This document shows, in pieces, positions 1-9,381 of a DNA stretch of 26,558 bases. Location of the stretch: contig PDIP01000128.1 of NCBI GenBank assembly GCA_002811645.1, forward strand, positions 1 through 26,558, in the 5' to 3' direction. The translations under genes were made by a program, and so were the position numbers. Source of the DNA: Corallochytrium limacisporum (taxonomy: Eukaryota; Opisthokonta). Below the pieces are notes generated by a model. It had not been told where the DNA came from and made no database searches. It saw only the letters and a list, made by a program, of their open reading frames with translations. Within the stretch, counting starts at the first letter, position 1, and the number at the start of each line of letters is the position of its first letter.

Positions 1-29
1 GACCCTGACCCTGACCCTGACCCTGACCT
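1..29. repeat. GACCCT hexamer repeat (telomere-like, TCAGGG on the other strand)
   Basis: Four full GACCCT units and a partial fifth occupy the very start of the window. Read on the minus strand this is (TCAGGG)n, one base from the common TTAGGG telomere unit. The C-rich strand running 5' to 3' at a left end is the orientation expected of a left chromosome end. Only 29 bp are visible, so it could also be an internal telomere-like tract or a simple Asp-Pro coding repeat; the plus frame is open to about position 83. Confidence 0.5.
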
Positions 30-1138
30 ACCTCACTCGTGCCCCCTGTCGCACCAGCTACTGTCGAAGGTGACTAGAAAATAATTCGCCGAAACAAAAT
101 TCCAAAGTCGGAGCGGCGCGCTCCTTACGGGTTTGCTCGCAGTCGGAATATCATAGTCCGGAGTCTTAGGAACTCTGGCCAGGATGCATTAATTTCAATG
201 CTGAAATTTTCTATGCCTAGGCCAAGTTCTAGGTACTGGATGGGAGTTTTTGTTGTGTTTGGGAGGAACAAATTTCTTTACTAATAGTCTACCATCGTTA
301 GATCACCCGAGTACTCTCGGATGGTCCTGGTTGGCCATGGTTGATCGTTATCATATCTCCGGGAATCTATGAAATGAACCGGTGAGGACTTGTATGCGTG
401 TCAGTAACCTTAGTTCCCGTAAATTTTGTCACGCAGCCCGACGACTGACAGGAGCCCCTTTCCCCCCCCCTTCCCCGGGGAGCGGCGCAGCATAGGAGTT
501 CGGCACCCTACGCATTCTCCTAGGTTGTGGGTGCCGCCTATTCCAACACACCTCAGAGATTGACCTCCCAGGGCTTTCGTCAGAAAATTGATTGTCTAAT
601 TTCGTACAATGACAGCTAGAGCGCTTTGATCTTCTCCTCATGGCCTCGTCCGCCTTATTAGTAAATCTATGGCCAAACCGGTCATTCTTGGGCAGTTCAA
701 CTTTCGGGGCCCCATATGGATTTCCCTTAGAATTCATATAAACTTGTACGTTCAGTAGTCGATGACGTTCAAGTACCTACCAGCATTTCACCTTTGTCAC
801 ATGTCGAGGCCATTGCAAAACCACGACAAGTAGAGGAATCGAAGTTGGACGGAGACCACACGTAAGACAATGAACTAGGGCCCAGCAGGGCACTGCAGGC
901 TTTCGATCGATCAAGGGAGAAGAATTGGTTTTTACCGAAACGCATCCGCTAAAACATTAGAATGCAAGATTGCCACCAGTACGGATGCCGATATTAACTG
1001 TCCATATTGTGGGATTTTAAGGATCTGCATTCTCATATGTCGCTCTTCAAGTGGGCCAGTACCAATGGTACTTAAGGTGATACCGTTAACATTTACTTCA
1101 CACCATGATTAGGAACGCACAGCTCTCTTGTGCCTGTG
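30..1138. other. intergenic / possibly subtelomeric stretch without a sure gene
   Basis: No convincing gene is seen. A minus-strand ATG frame at 429-737 (102 codons) begins with a coding-looking first half rich in Lys, Arg and Asn, then runs into low-complexity sequence made by a C-rich homopolymer near 464-480. In-frame sequence upstream of its ATG is open back to a TAG near 778. It could be an exon or gene fragment, but I do not recognise it. The rest is unstructured apart from the homopolymer. Confidence 0.4.
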
Positions 1139-1145
1139 TATAAAA
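1139..1145 (+). promoter_or_regulatory. TATA-like box (TATAAAA) just before the secreted pore-former-like gene
   Basis: A TATAAAA heptamer lies only about 25 bp before the first ATG at 1164. At normal TATA-to-start-site spacing, transcription would begin at about the ATG. The box may therefore be accidental, the leader may be extremely short, or translation may begin at a later Met. Confidence 0.3.
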
Positions 1146-1163
1146 CATTTTACAAAACTAGAC

Positions 1164-3440
1164 ATGATGGTTTTCCTCAATCTATTCCAAGTCTCCATAA
1201 CACTATTGCCAGTTTTGCATGTTGGTGCCTTAACTGCTAGTGGAAGCATGTATGTGAACTGCAGCGCCTATTCAGCCACGAATACCATTGACGACACCTG
1301 GGATTTTCTTCCAGGGGTATTCGAGGAACTCAGCAGCTGGCCTATTGTAACTGAAAATGGTGCGACAGTACAAGCTAACTGGAGATCAGATCAGTATGAG
1401 TACCTCAATGGAACAGACGTCTGTAGCGGCCAAAAGCATTGTTTGTACCGAGCTGGACAACTCGATCTCACAATAAGTGCGACTGAAGATATAGGCTTCT
1501 TCAAGGACTGGGTTATGTGTCATGCATACAATTACTTAAATTTCAATTGTCGAAGCGACGAAGGGTTCAACTACCACTTATTCAATGACACGGTAATAAC
1601 ATGCTTAGCGGGAGAGCTATGCCTACCAGCTACAATCAATTCGCTCCCGTTTGATTTTGACTGTGGCGATTATGGTTTGGTGGCGACTGAACCATCTGAA
1701 GAGGATGATTTGACTCATAACTTTACATATTCCTATGACATCACCGGCCCAACCCTAACTCCGACATTTACCCAGTCAGCGGGAACAACCCGCAAACCGG
1801 TCGAAGCGACAACGTTACCATGGACAAACACGGGAGCTGTATCCTTCGAGTGCTTTGACAATCCCCAGGAGCCCCGTTTCGCGGGAGAAGCCAGCTGGGG
1901 CTCGTGCCCTCTTCGTGACTTCCCTGCAAATATCACTTGGTGGGACAACAGTTCACCGGACCAAAGTACCCAAGAATATTATAATTGGGTCATGGCTGGT
2001 TATGTCGACATGACCCCCTTGTCACAGTTTGTTGTAGAACAAGGCACTGATTTCGAAGACTACATGTCTACCAGGATGGGAAATTTTCAGGTTATGGACG
2101 GTGGTGAATATGATCCTTGGCTGTCCCTCCTTTTCAAGCTGAATCTGTTGACAAACGCCATTCTCGGAGCACCCTTCCAGATACAGCGAACAAATGACAA
2201 CGCTGATGCGTGGGATGCATGGTGGAACGCTCTTCATGACTTGCCACCTTCTGGCGAACTGAAAGCGTTCTGTGATTCTAATGCCCAGGACCCATCTTTC
2301 ACACCTTGGACGGTCGGCTTCCCAGGATGGCAATACTGTTCCCAAGACCCTGTTTATGGGCAATGGACAGGCCCGTCAATTAATGCGCTCATGGAACAGT
2401 CGGGCGAAATAATAGTGACAAATCTGTGGACCTTATCCACCCAACGGCAAACAGCTGAAGGAAGCGTTGTACCTAATGTTCTAGCTAACACGTCAACCAG
2501 GTGTGTTCCTGAAACGGTAGGCTACTCAAAAACCGTTACACAATCAACCACGACATCCACTCAACAGCAATACTCTTCTTCCCTTACCCTCTCCTCAGAG
2601 ATTCAGGTCAGTGAAAAGGCTGATGTTAGCATCGGAGTCCTTAGCGGTGAAGAGCAAACAACTATCAAGGCCGGTGTGTCCACAACGGCTTCAGCGTCGA
2701 TCACTTCAGGTACCAGCGCTACGACGACCACATCGACGACGGTGAATTACGACGCTACCCCTTCCGTCCCTCCTGGATGCACGTTAAACACCACAGTGTT
2801 TGTGACACAGACAACGGCTGAGATGGATATCACTGCTGATGTATCCTATGGAAACAACACTGTGCTCCAGGCCTGGGTCAATGGCGATGGCATTCCTGTT
2901 ATGCTTCCCGAGTATACGGGGGTTTCCCAGCTCTCTGAACTTGTTCAAAATGGAAAGTTGACGACAACAGATGCAGTTCGGAACGTGGCTAAACTGGCTA
3001 TGAATGTGATTGGCGCTCAGTGGACCGAGATGTTTCTCGATTCATTGATCACGAGCAGCATGACTGGCACGTCTAATGTGACCTTTGCAAGCACTAGAAC
3101 AGTGGACGTTTGGTCATGTGATACGGCCAGTCTCATAGCCGCAAACCTATCCCCCGATGTATGCGATGAGCTTCTACAAGAGGAGTTCCCATGCCAAGTT
3201 TCCATTTGTCCCGGAGAGCACGATATAGTTACAGAAAACCGACGGTCCCTTCAAGCTCCCAATAATTCATTGGAGTCTGATCCCAATGACCCCTCTGACT
3301 CTGAAGCCCTCCTGTTGTCTCTCCTGAACTACGATGACTGCTACACCCCGGAAAAAGTAGACGGCTACAAAAATCGCTGGTACATGCATGACAACTGTAC
3401 CACCTCAAATTATGACCACAGCAGAGATTTAGGTATCTGA
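1164..3440 (+). CDS. large secreted protein with aerolysin-like (ETX/MTX2-type) pore-forming region
   Basis: The frame encodes 758 aa from ATG 1164 (a second ATG follows at once at 1167; the open frame extends upstream only through a TTG). A hydrophobic stretch at about residues 2-25 ending near Ala-Leu-Thr-Ala-Ser is a likely signal peptide. Residues about 30-440 form a Cys- and Trp-rich ectodomain with several N-x-T/S sequons and a Thr/Pro linker near 195-220; I do not recognise it. Residues about 450-570 have the hallmark of aerolysin-fold proteins: two long amphipathic strand regions made almost wholly of Ser, Thr, Gln and small residues (the presumed membrane hairpin), closed by Val-Pro-Pro-Gly at 535-538 and a further beta strand. 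Members of this fold oligomerise and insert a beta-barrel in target membranes; some are toxins, but many eukaryotic members have other roles. The C-terminal part (570-758) has Cys pairs and no GPI-like tail. The frame is intact with no internal stop. The family call rests on pattern only. Confidence 0.72.
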   Translation: MMVFLNLFQVSITLLPVLHVGALTASGSMYVNCSAYSATNTIDDTWDFLPGVFEELSSWPIVTENGATVQANWRSDQYEYLNGTDVCSGQKHCLYRAGQLDLTISATEDIGFFKDWVMCHAYNYLNFNCRSDEGFNYHLFNDTVITCLAGELCLPATINSLPFDFDCGDYGLVATEPSEEDDLTHNFTYSYDITGPTLTPTFTQSAGTTRKPVEATTLPWTNTGAVSFECFDNPQEPRFAGEASWGSCPLRDFPANITWWDNSSPDQSTQEYYNWVMAGYVDMTPLSQFVVEQGTDFEDYMSTRMGNFQVMDGGEYDPWLSLLFKLNLLTNAILGAPFQIQRTNDNADAWDAWWNALHDLPPSGELKAFCDSNAQDPSFTPWTVGFPGWQYCSQDPVYGQWTGPSINALMEQSGEIIVTNLWTLSTQRQTAEGSVVPNVLANTSTRCVPETVGYSKTVTQSTTTSTQQQYSSSLTLSSEIQVSEKADVSIGVLSGEEQTTIKAGVSTTASASITSGTSATTTTSTTVNYDATPSVPPGCTLNTTVFVTQTTAEMDITADVSYGNNTVLQAWVNGDGIPVMLPEYTGVSQLSELVQNGKLTTTDAVRNVAKLAMNVIGAQWTEMFLDSLITSSMTGTSNVTFASTRTVDVWSCDTASLIAANLSPDVCDELLQEEFPCQVSICPGEHDIVTENRRSLQAPNNSLESDPNDPSDSEALLLSLLNYDDCYTPEKVDGYKNRWYMHDNCTTSNYDHSRDLGI

Positions 3441-5837
3441 CGCAAACAGTGATCCACATCCCCACCGTGGTCAAAAACTATGATTCATTTCTTTTGCCAT
3501 GATTCCCTACGTGGTGCCTAGTGCGACGGCCGAGGGCGCTACGAAATCGAGATTTCCGTCGAGATTTCCGCAGTGTCTTTTAGAGCCAGAGTACTTCGAC
3601 GCCGCAGCAACTACCGGAAACAACAATGCTACTGGGATGGGTGTGGATGTTTGGGGAGTATTGTGGAACTATGAGGAGCTAAAGAGTCTGACGACGTGAC
3701 ATTGATCTCCATTTCTGTGGTACCGTTAACAGGCCACGTTTACGGCACCAGTTACCCAGATGGTCTCAAACGGAGCGGCATTGCCCGTGGCCGCTCCAGG
3801 AGCACCTCCAAATATGATCGTAAGTGCTCTAGTGTTCATGATAAGTTAACCTGACGTTCTTCTTTAAGACTCCAATTTGATTAGAATTCCTCGATCTGAT
3901 TCACATTCTCTGCAAGATCTTCGTTGCCATTATATATACCTGCTTGTAATCCAAACGCAGCTCATTCGAGGCAGCGGGACCGAGCAATGAAGGTGGCAGA
4001 GATGCATTAAGTTTTCCGACGTTACGGACGGATTAGACGGATTGAAAAACTCCCCCCCCCCCCTTCTTTTGCACTACCACCGTTCCCCAAATGTCACACC
4101 CCAACCCAAAACCTTGACTACCTATTGCAATCCTTGTCTGACGCTAAAACTATGCGCAGATCATATATCAATATCACGGTGACCATTTGCTTAAAAGGAC
4201 GGATCTATAAATCGATCAGATCCATACTCCACCGTGCAGGGGAATCCAGCGGACTCAAAACCCCCAGTTAGGGGAATCCAGCAGACTCAAAACCCCCAGT
4301 TTGCGTCGTGCTTACGACCCAAAGAGCGGAGTGCCGTGCTGGTAGTATAATTTGTGTTACCTGCAGTCCGAAAAACGACAACTTACAGAGTGCAATGGCA
4401 GATGTTGCAATTTCTGCAGCAGATGTCACTGGACGGTGCTCCTGGTGGTGCTGAGTTTGCAGCCGTGGCTCACGAGCTCCGTTTTCGACGATGGCTGCAT
4501 TGGGCCCGCCACTGAATGTTAAAGTATGGAATTTCCAATGAAACTTGACGGAAGGTAAAGTTATGCACAGCTTCAAAAAGGCAAATTTTCTGTAGAAACA
4601 ATAGCAATGGTTCAGTTACAAGTTGAGTTCAATTTTCTCTTCAAGGCGAAGGTGGTGTGTTCCTGGGCCAATCTCTTCCCCTCCCCGCCGGTGCAAAGCG
4701 AGCGCTGAAAGCCGTGGACTTAGAGAGACCCAAACCAGAGACTTTCCTTCAAATGGGTGTTTTGGGTGGAACAAGGATTCCGGCCATATAAAATGAATGG
4801 TAGAGAATGGGGTGCTGTCCGGGGGCGCTGTCGGGCGAGAAGTCTTGCGACTTACTTTCCAAAAAGTAGAAGACCAGGTCGCCCTGGTCACGTAACGAAA
4901 GAATGAACAAGAAAACTGAAAGTAAAAAAAAAAGAAACGGATGAAAGAGAAAGAGAAAGAAAATAAATAACGGTACTCCATGACCTCACGGCGTCAAACT
5001 CTCCTGCTGCCCTCTATTTAGGCTACGTTTACCCGGATTTGTTCTCGTGCGCTCTGGGGACCACTCGATTGCCGCACAACTAAATAGCTCATTACAATCA
5101 GTAGCTTTAATAATAACAAAAAAAAATTTCGCATCCCTTCCATATTCATCCCCAATAGTGGTTTGGATCAAACTGGAGTTTGTCGTTGAAGGCTGCAGAC
5201 ATCGAGACCTAATTCACATGAGGACAACCGCATCCCGAAACTTTCGTCGTTCGTGCACTGCCGGAGGTGAGCGCAGCCATTGTTTCGCCTGGAAATACGA
5301 GAAAATGGGCCCTTGGCCGTCTGTGCTGGATCATGGAGATCCAAATCCAACAGATCCACAATGGGTTCAATTTTCAAGTAGGAAAACAGGGGGGGGGTTT
5401 GATTTTTGCTTGCGACCATGTGTCTAAGGAATTTTCGTTGGCGACACCGTCACTGGCATCCCAAAACAGGAACCCGGGAAGCCATTTTGGGAAGGAAGTG
5501 GATTTGGGAGGTCTGTGAATTGGAAACCTCCTTTCGTCCGTTGCAACGTGCGACGCGAAGACAAACTAGAGGGACACGTAGGACTTCGGGTTGATGGCAC
5601 ACGAAGGAAACAAAGCCCAAGATACCCAAAGACAAGAGATATGAACATCTGCTCCGTGCATGGATGAAGATGCGAGGCGGAAATGGCAGTATTGTCATCT
5701 TGGACAACAGCCACGGAATTGAGAAGGTCCCCCAGGAACAGCAGTACTTGTCATGAAAGCATTGCGTACTGCCATGTAGGTTGCTTGTGCCAGGTTGGCA
5801 ATGTGAAGGAAGTCTGTTGAGGATGGTGACACACAAC
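3441..5837. other. long stretch with no sure gene; short frames and repeats only
   Basis: A 66-codon plus frame (3499-3699) follows the pore-former-like gene but has no recognisable feature. Around 3738-3819 a plus frame is rich in Ala and Pro and is followed by an intron-like GTAAGT (3820) to AAG (3868) segment. The phase-0 continuation meets a stop after three codons, so it is not supported as an exon. A TATATATA-like tract lies near 3930. An A-rich tract and purine-rich DNA cover about 4920-4970. Frames on both strands at 5047-5929 overlap each other and mostly begin at non-ATG codons; I read them as chance. Confidence 0.45.
4238..4301. repeat. 32-bp tandem duplication
   Basis: Two adjacent copies (4238-4269 and 4270-4301) share the order AGGGGAATCCAGC, then GACTCAAAACCCCCAGTT, with one internal G/A difference (GCGGACT versus GCAGACT). 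There are two copies only, outside any convincing gene. Confidence 0.9.
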
Positions 5838-5850
5838 AGGGTATTTAAAG
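5838..5850 (+). promoter_or_regulatory. TATA-like core promoter GGGTATTTAAAG of the four-span membrane gene
   Basis: An AGGGTATTTAAAG element preceded by ACACACAAC lies about 105 bp upstream of ATG 5951. It matches the GGGTAYTTAA core found about 92-94 bp before two of the small Cys-rich membrane genes, where a CACAA box also lies just upstream. That recurrence makes it a credible TATA element. Confidence 0.6.
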
Positions 5851-5950
5851 GGTCGTGTAGAAACACATCCACTTTGATCGGATCAGCACATCTCCACAAG
5901 ACTCTACTAGGCTCTTGACCAATATTCAAACGTACAAATCTAAAGCCATC

Positions 5951-6706
5951 ATGAAGTTTTCCATCAGTTACGCCTTCCTGATAGGAGCTCTAATTGCTTC
6001 AAGCTTTATTTGTGGTGGGGTAATGAATACCACTGACTTGTATGCAAACCCGAAGTCCCTGGACGCCTCTCAGAGAATTGTAACCGTCGGCGTGACAGTT
6101 CTCGGCTACCTGGGTGGCAGTTTAGCTTCACTTCTCTTTGCTGTGCACACTATAGTAGCTATTGCAAAGGTACCTAGATCGGCCAATTCCGCATTCTTGA
6201 GGTTTACCAGTGTTCTCTCATCCCTGCTTGCTCTCCTCATGCTCAGCATGGTAGTTGCTGCTACCATCATATTTGCCACGGACAGCGTAGTTATATTATC
6301 TTGTCGCCATAGGCCGATCCCCCCCGGGCTTGACCCTGGGCCGGGTTCCGACTATTTTGACCCTGGGAGGAATCCCCACGAGTTTTTCCCTGTCCCCTAT
6401 GATGTGAAAGGGTATATTGTTTCTGAAGACAGCCGCTTCCCACCCTCATTCGCCTGCTACAAAAACCATGAGATATACTTCAGCAGCTATGCCTACTTTC
6501 AATACGGCGTCGACAGACCTGCACTGGTCACTGCTCTTGCGTTTGGCCTTCTCTCCGGTTTCCTCTGGGTCTGCAATGCTATCGTAGGCTACGTGTACAT
6601 GAAGCGCCTTCCCGGATCCGTCATGAGCACTACGGGCGCTGTTGAGACAGGCACCGGGCAAGTCGATTCCACCTACGTAAAGCCCTTCAAAAGCGACCAA
6701 TATTAA
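5951..6706 (+). CDS. four-transmembrane-segment protein of unknown function
   Basis: The frame encodes 251 aa from ATG 5951; the frame extends upstream only by a TTG. Hydrophobic segments lie at about residues 5-25, 44-73, 84-110 and 190-216. The loop between segments 3 and 4 is about 80 residues, rich in Pro, Asp and Tyr with two Cys (about 118 and 169) that could form an extracellular disulphide. The short C-terminal tail ends in polar residues with Tyr. This four-span plan with one large second loop resembles MARVEL-, claudin- or tetraspanin-like architectures in general. I see no diagnostic motif such as the tetraspanin CCG, so I do not assign a family. The gene stands alone on its strand with its own TATA-like promoter. 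It is intact and intron-free as read. Confidence 0.8.
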   Translation: MKFSISYAFLIGALIASSFICGGVMNTTDLYANPKSLDASQRIVTVGVTVLGYLGGSLASLLFAVHTIVAIAKVPRSANSAFLRFTSVLSSLLALLMLSMVVAATIIFATDSVVILSCRHRPIPPGLDPGPGSDYFDPGRNPHEFFPVPYDVKGYIVSEDSRFPPSFACYKNHEIYFSSYAYFQYGVDRPALVTALAFGLLSGFLWVCNAIVGYVYMKRLPGSVMSTTGAVETGTGQVDSTYVKPFKSDQY

Positions 6707-7185
6707 CCACCGTAAATACATGGTGATCACAAACCCCGGATACTGCTTAACGAGATCGTACAGACTTCCCGAGAGACGAATTGGAACTGTGGCTGGTAAG
6801 ATCACGGGCACGTGTACAGGAAACTATGTCTTCGTGATGTCGTCAACGGCCACTTCAATGAGATGCGGAATTGAGCCCACGTTGCAGGCATGGCACTGTA
6901 CATATGAACTCTGAAACAAGGTCAGACAGACAGTGCATCAAGTCGGATACGGTGGTCCACAAGAATCTGGCTCAAGTCATGGTGGTAATAGGTGTTCATA
7001 TTTATTTCCTTTGTGTACAGCTCGGATGTGTTCAATGTCAAGCCAACGTCAAGAGAGTCCTTTTTGGGACTAGCACGGAACACTTCGGTTGAATCAGTAA
7101 TTTAAATACATTATATTGATTTCTTAAATGCACAATATATAGAATAATCAACTCAAGATTAATATGAATCCTGACTAAATATGCT
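6707..7185. other. intergenic stretch
   Basis: No gene is supported. AT-rich DNA at about 7090-7190 marks the edge before the 370-bp direct repeat. Short frames on both strands here overlap one another and show nothing recognisable. Confidence 0.5.
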
Positions 7186-7552
7186 ACGGTAAAATTCAAG
7201 TTTTTCGGAGTTTTGACCCTACCATACAAGACAGACGGCAGTACCAGGACTGTCTAGGCAACTTGCAGTCCAAGACCTAAGCACAGTTGACTAGTGACGA
7301 AAGGCCAAAGATCTGCCAATTGGCAAGTCACAAAACAAGGCCGAGATTCAAAGGGTCATCATCGCTTGGGCAGACAATGCGGCCTGGTGTTTTTGTGTAT
7401 GCCAAATTGGAAGGCATATTTTTGGGCAAAAGCCTATGGGCGGTGGTCTGAATAGTTATTGTATGCTACCATTTCCGAAAAATAATACCACTCCGTGAAG
7501 AAATGGTTCAGACCAGCGCCAGTTTTTTTCTGCCATAATCCCCGGTCCCAAC
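7186..7552. repeat. left copy of a ~370-bp direct repeat flanking the oxygenase gene
   Basis: This copy starts ACGGTAAAATTCAAG and ends CCCCGGTCCCAAC. It aligns along its whole length with 9007-9381 in the same orientation. Shared blocks include CCAAAGATCTGCC, GGCAAGTCACAA, GATTCAAAGGGTCATC, GGGCAAAAGCCTATGGGC and GAAGAAATGGTTCAGA. The copies differ by scattered substitutions and small indels. It has no open frame, no clear terminal inverted repeat, and no target duplication that I can see. It lies 3' of the minus-strand oxygenase gene. Confidence 0.9.
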
Positions 7553-7587
7553 CGTGAGCTCCAAGGACATCATCGGACGTGTCATCT

Positions 7588-7604
7588 CCCCCCCCGGGGG
7601 GGGG
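7588..7604. repeat. C8-G9 palindromic homopolymer pair
   Basis: Eight C are followed at once by nine G, inside CATCT...ATG flanks that extend the palindrome with a mismatch. Further G5 and C7 runs lie just downstream (7612-7625). It sits between the stop codon of the oxygenase gene and the left direct repeat. Such DNA can form a hairpin or quadruplex and is prone to slippage. Confidence 0.85.
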
Positions 7605-7677
7605 ATGTAGCCGGGGGACCCCCCCATTGCACTGGTGGATTTAGTGCACCACACTAGGACGTAAATATAACGAAGTC

Positions 7678-8815
7678 TCAGATGAGTTGATCGCAGGCAG
7701 GGGGCATCTTTCCCTTATCTTTGCAGCAAACAGTCTTTTCGCAGTACAAAATGTGGTCTCTAAAGGAAATCGGCTCGTACATGGCCTGCTCTCCGGGTTT
7801 CAATAGCAATTCAATGGGCCTCCCAATTACATTGTAGTTAGGATCGAAGAAAACCCCGAAGCTGACCCGCTCTTTACCATTGGGATTGTGCACGCGGTGC
7901 AGTGTAGAGCGATACTTGCCGTTGGTTAGGCGCTTGACAAAGTCACCCATGTTGACGATGACCATATCCCGGGTCATGTTCGTGGGCATAAACCACGAAC
8001 CGTCAGGGCGCTGGATCTCCAGGCCAGGCTTGCCATCAAACGCTAGGAATGTTAGCCAACCGAGATCAGTGTGCTCACCGAGGCCATATGTACCCTTTGC
8101 GGAGTTTGAGTACTGGTTCTCTGGGTAAAAGTTCATCCGCACCATCTCATTACCATAGCCAATCCCGTTCCAGAACAGTTCACGGTTGAAGTACTCCTCG
8201 TCCAGGCCCAGGGACAGCGCCAGGAGGAGGTTCATCTTCACGCCACACTCTCGAACACTGTCTATGTAGCGGAGGAGGGTAGGCTGAAACTCGGGGATCT
8301 CCTTTATCCACAGCTCCTGAAGGTCACCAGGCATGAGGGGGGGGGAGGAAGCTCTCCTTCATGTCTCTGTACTCTCCGTTGCCGACAACCTCGCTGCAGT
8401 ATGGAACCCATCCACGGAAGAACTGCTTCCCTGCGTACTGCTGCTTGACTTCATTGGGAAGGTGGAAAAATTTGCGCGCTAGGAACTCCACCCGTTCCTT
8501 GAGGTAAGAGTCAATGCCGTGATTCTTTACGCACATGAACCCTATGTTCTGCATTACATTTCGCAACTCCGTAGCAGTCTTTAGCTTGTTGGCCTCGGAT
8601 GCAAACGCCCATTCGAGATCCATGCAAGGAATTCTATCATTCGTAGTGTTTCCTAAGAATTCGAACGCACTAATCTTGAGCGGCCTGTCCACCGCATTAA
8701 TGCCCTGCAGGGACGGACAAGTAGCAAGTTCTCCGTTGACGACTTTGCATTCACCAACCATATCAAAACTATTTACCAAATTACAGTAGCAAGCAATGAA
8801 TGCTACTTTTTTCAT
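7678..8815 (-). CDS. 2-oxoglutarate/Fe(II)-dependent oxygenase, isopenicillin-N-synthase-like; frame interrupted once
   Basis: The gene is in two overlapping frames. The upstream frame starts at ATG 8815 (163 codons, stop about 8324). It holds a short hydrophobic N-terminus and a DIOX_N-type region: an Ile-Pro-x-Met-Asp-Leu start near residue 62, an Ile-Gly-Phe...Asn-His-Gly block at 91-100, a Phe-His-Leu-Pro block, and Arg-Gly-Trp. The downstream frame (8334-7678, 218 codons) holds the double-stranded beta-helix core. It has His88-x-Asp90 and His146 as the presumed iron triad, and Arg156-x-Ser158 for 2-oxoglutarate. Together they give about 380 aa, normal for the family, which hydroxylates, desaturates or cyclises small molecules in plants, fungi and bacteria. 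The break lies at a run of nine C (plus-strand 8337-8345); a run one base shorter would keep one frame. Conservation after the break argues for a sequencing error, a very recent lesion or slippage rather than old decay. The substrate is unknown. Confidence 0.85.
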
Positions 8816-8862
8816 GGTGATCCTATGATGTAGAGATATTTCTCGGTGTACAGATTCAGATT

Positions 8863-8871
8863 CTTTAAGTA
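8863..8871 (-). promoter_or_regulatory. TATA-like TACTTAAAG upstream of the oxygenase gene
   Basis: On the minus strand TACTTAAAG lies about 50 bp before ATG 8815. It matches the TAYTTAA core in front of other genes in this window. The spacing is shorter than for the others (about 92-105 bp), implying a leader of about 20-25 nt. Confidence 0.45.
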
Positions 8872-9006
8872 GCCGATAATGCAGTATCTGCAGTTTCAAG
8901 TGTCAACCAGAACCGCAAACCTCAACTTATCCCCCGTCCGGACCCACTAGCCCCCCAGGACGCGGTTGGGCGGGCGCTTAGCGTTCGGCGGTGTTCAGCA
9001 CCAAAC

Positions 9007-9381
9007 ACGGTAAAATTCAAGTTTTCCGGAGTTTTGACCCATACATACAGCACGGACGGCGGTACCAGTACTGTCTAGACAACTTGCAGTCCAAGATGGA
9101 AGCACAGTAGACTAGTAACGAACGGCCAAAGATCTGCCGATTGGCAAGTCACAAGACAAGGACGAGATTCAAAGGGTCATCGTCTGGGCAGACTATGCGG
9201 CCTGATGTTGTTGAGTATGCCAAATTAGAAGGCATATTTTTTCACCTACTTTGTTGGGCAAAAGCCTATGGGCAGAGGTCTGAATAGTTATTGCATCTAC
9301 CATTTCAGAAAAAAATACCACTCTGTGAAGAAATGGTTCAGAACAGCGGCAGTTTTTCCTACCTTAACCCCCGGTCCCAAC
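9007..9381. repeat. right copy of the ~370-bp direct repeat flanking the oxygenase gene
   Basis: This is the same orientation and order as 7186-7552, with an extra block of about 14 bp (TTTCACCTACTTTG) near 9240 and one short deletion. It starts about 190 bp upstream of the oxygenase ATG. The two copies are about 1.82 kb apart, start to start, with the whole gene between them. Confidence 0.9.

Noticed and set aside
300-360. 5S rRNA-like GTACTCTCGGATGG
   Set aside because: Resemblance is limited to about 15 bases, and the conserved 5' part and internal promoter of 5S are missing.
3820-3868. Intron GTAAGT...AAG after an Ala/Pro-rich frame
   Set aside because: The joined phase-0 frame stops after three codons and the acceptor is weak.
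4616-4981. 121-codon Phe/Ser-rich minus frame
   Set aside because: Its first third is the translation of a purine-rich A/G tract; the composition is not protein-like.
5450-5929. 159-codon minus frame antisense to the promoter of the four-span gene
   Set aside because: It opens at TTG, has no domain or promoter, and overlaps several other frames in the same DNA.
7320-7360. Pol III A/B boxes (SINE) inside the direct repeat
   Set aside because: GGCAAGTCAC and GATTCAAAGG only loosely match and are too close together; no A-tail at the end.
7186-9381. LTR retrotransposon with captured gene
   Set aside because: The repeats lack TG...CA ends, target duplications, primer-binding site and polypurine tract, and no reverse transcriptase or gag-like frame lies between them.
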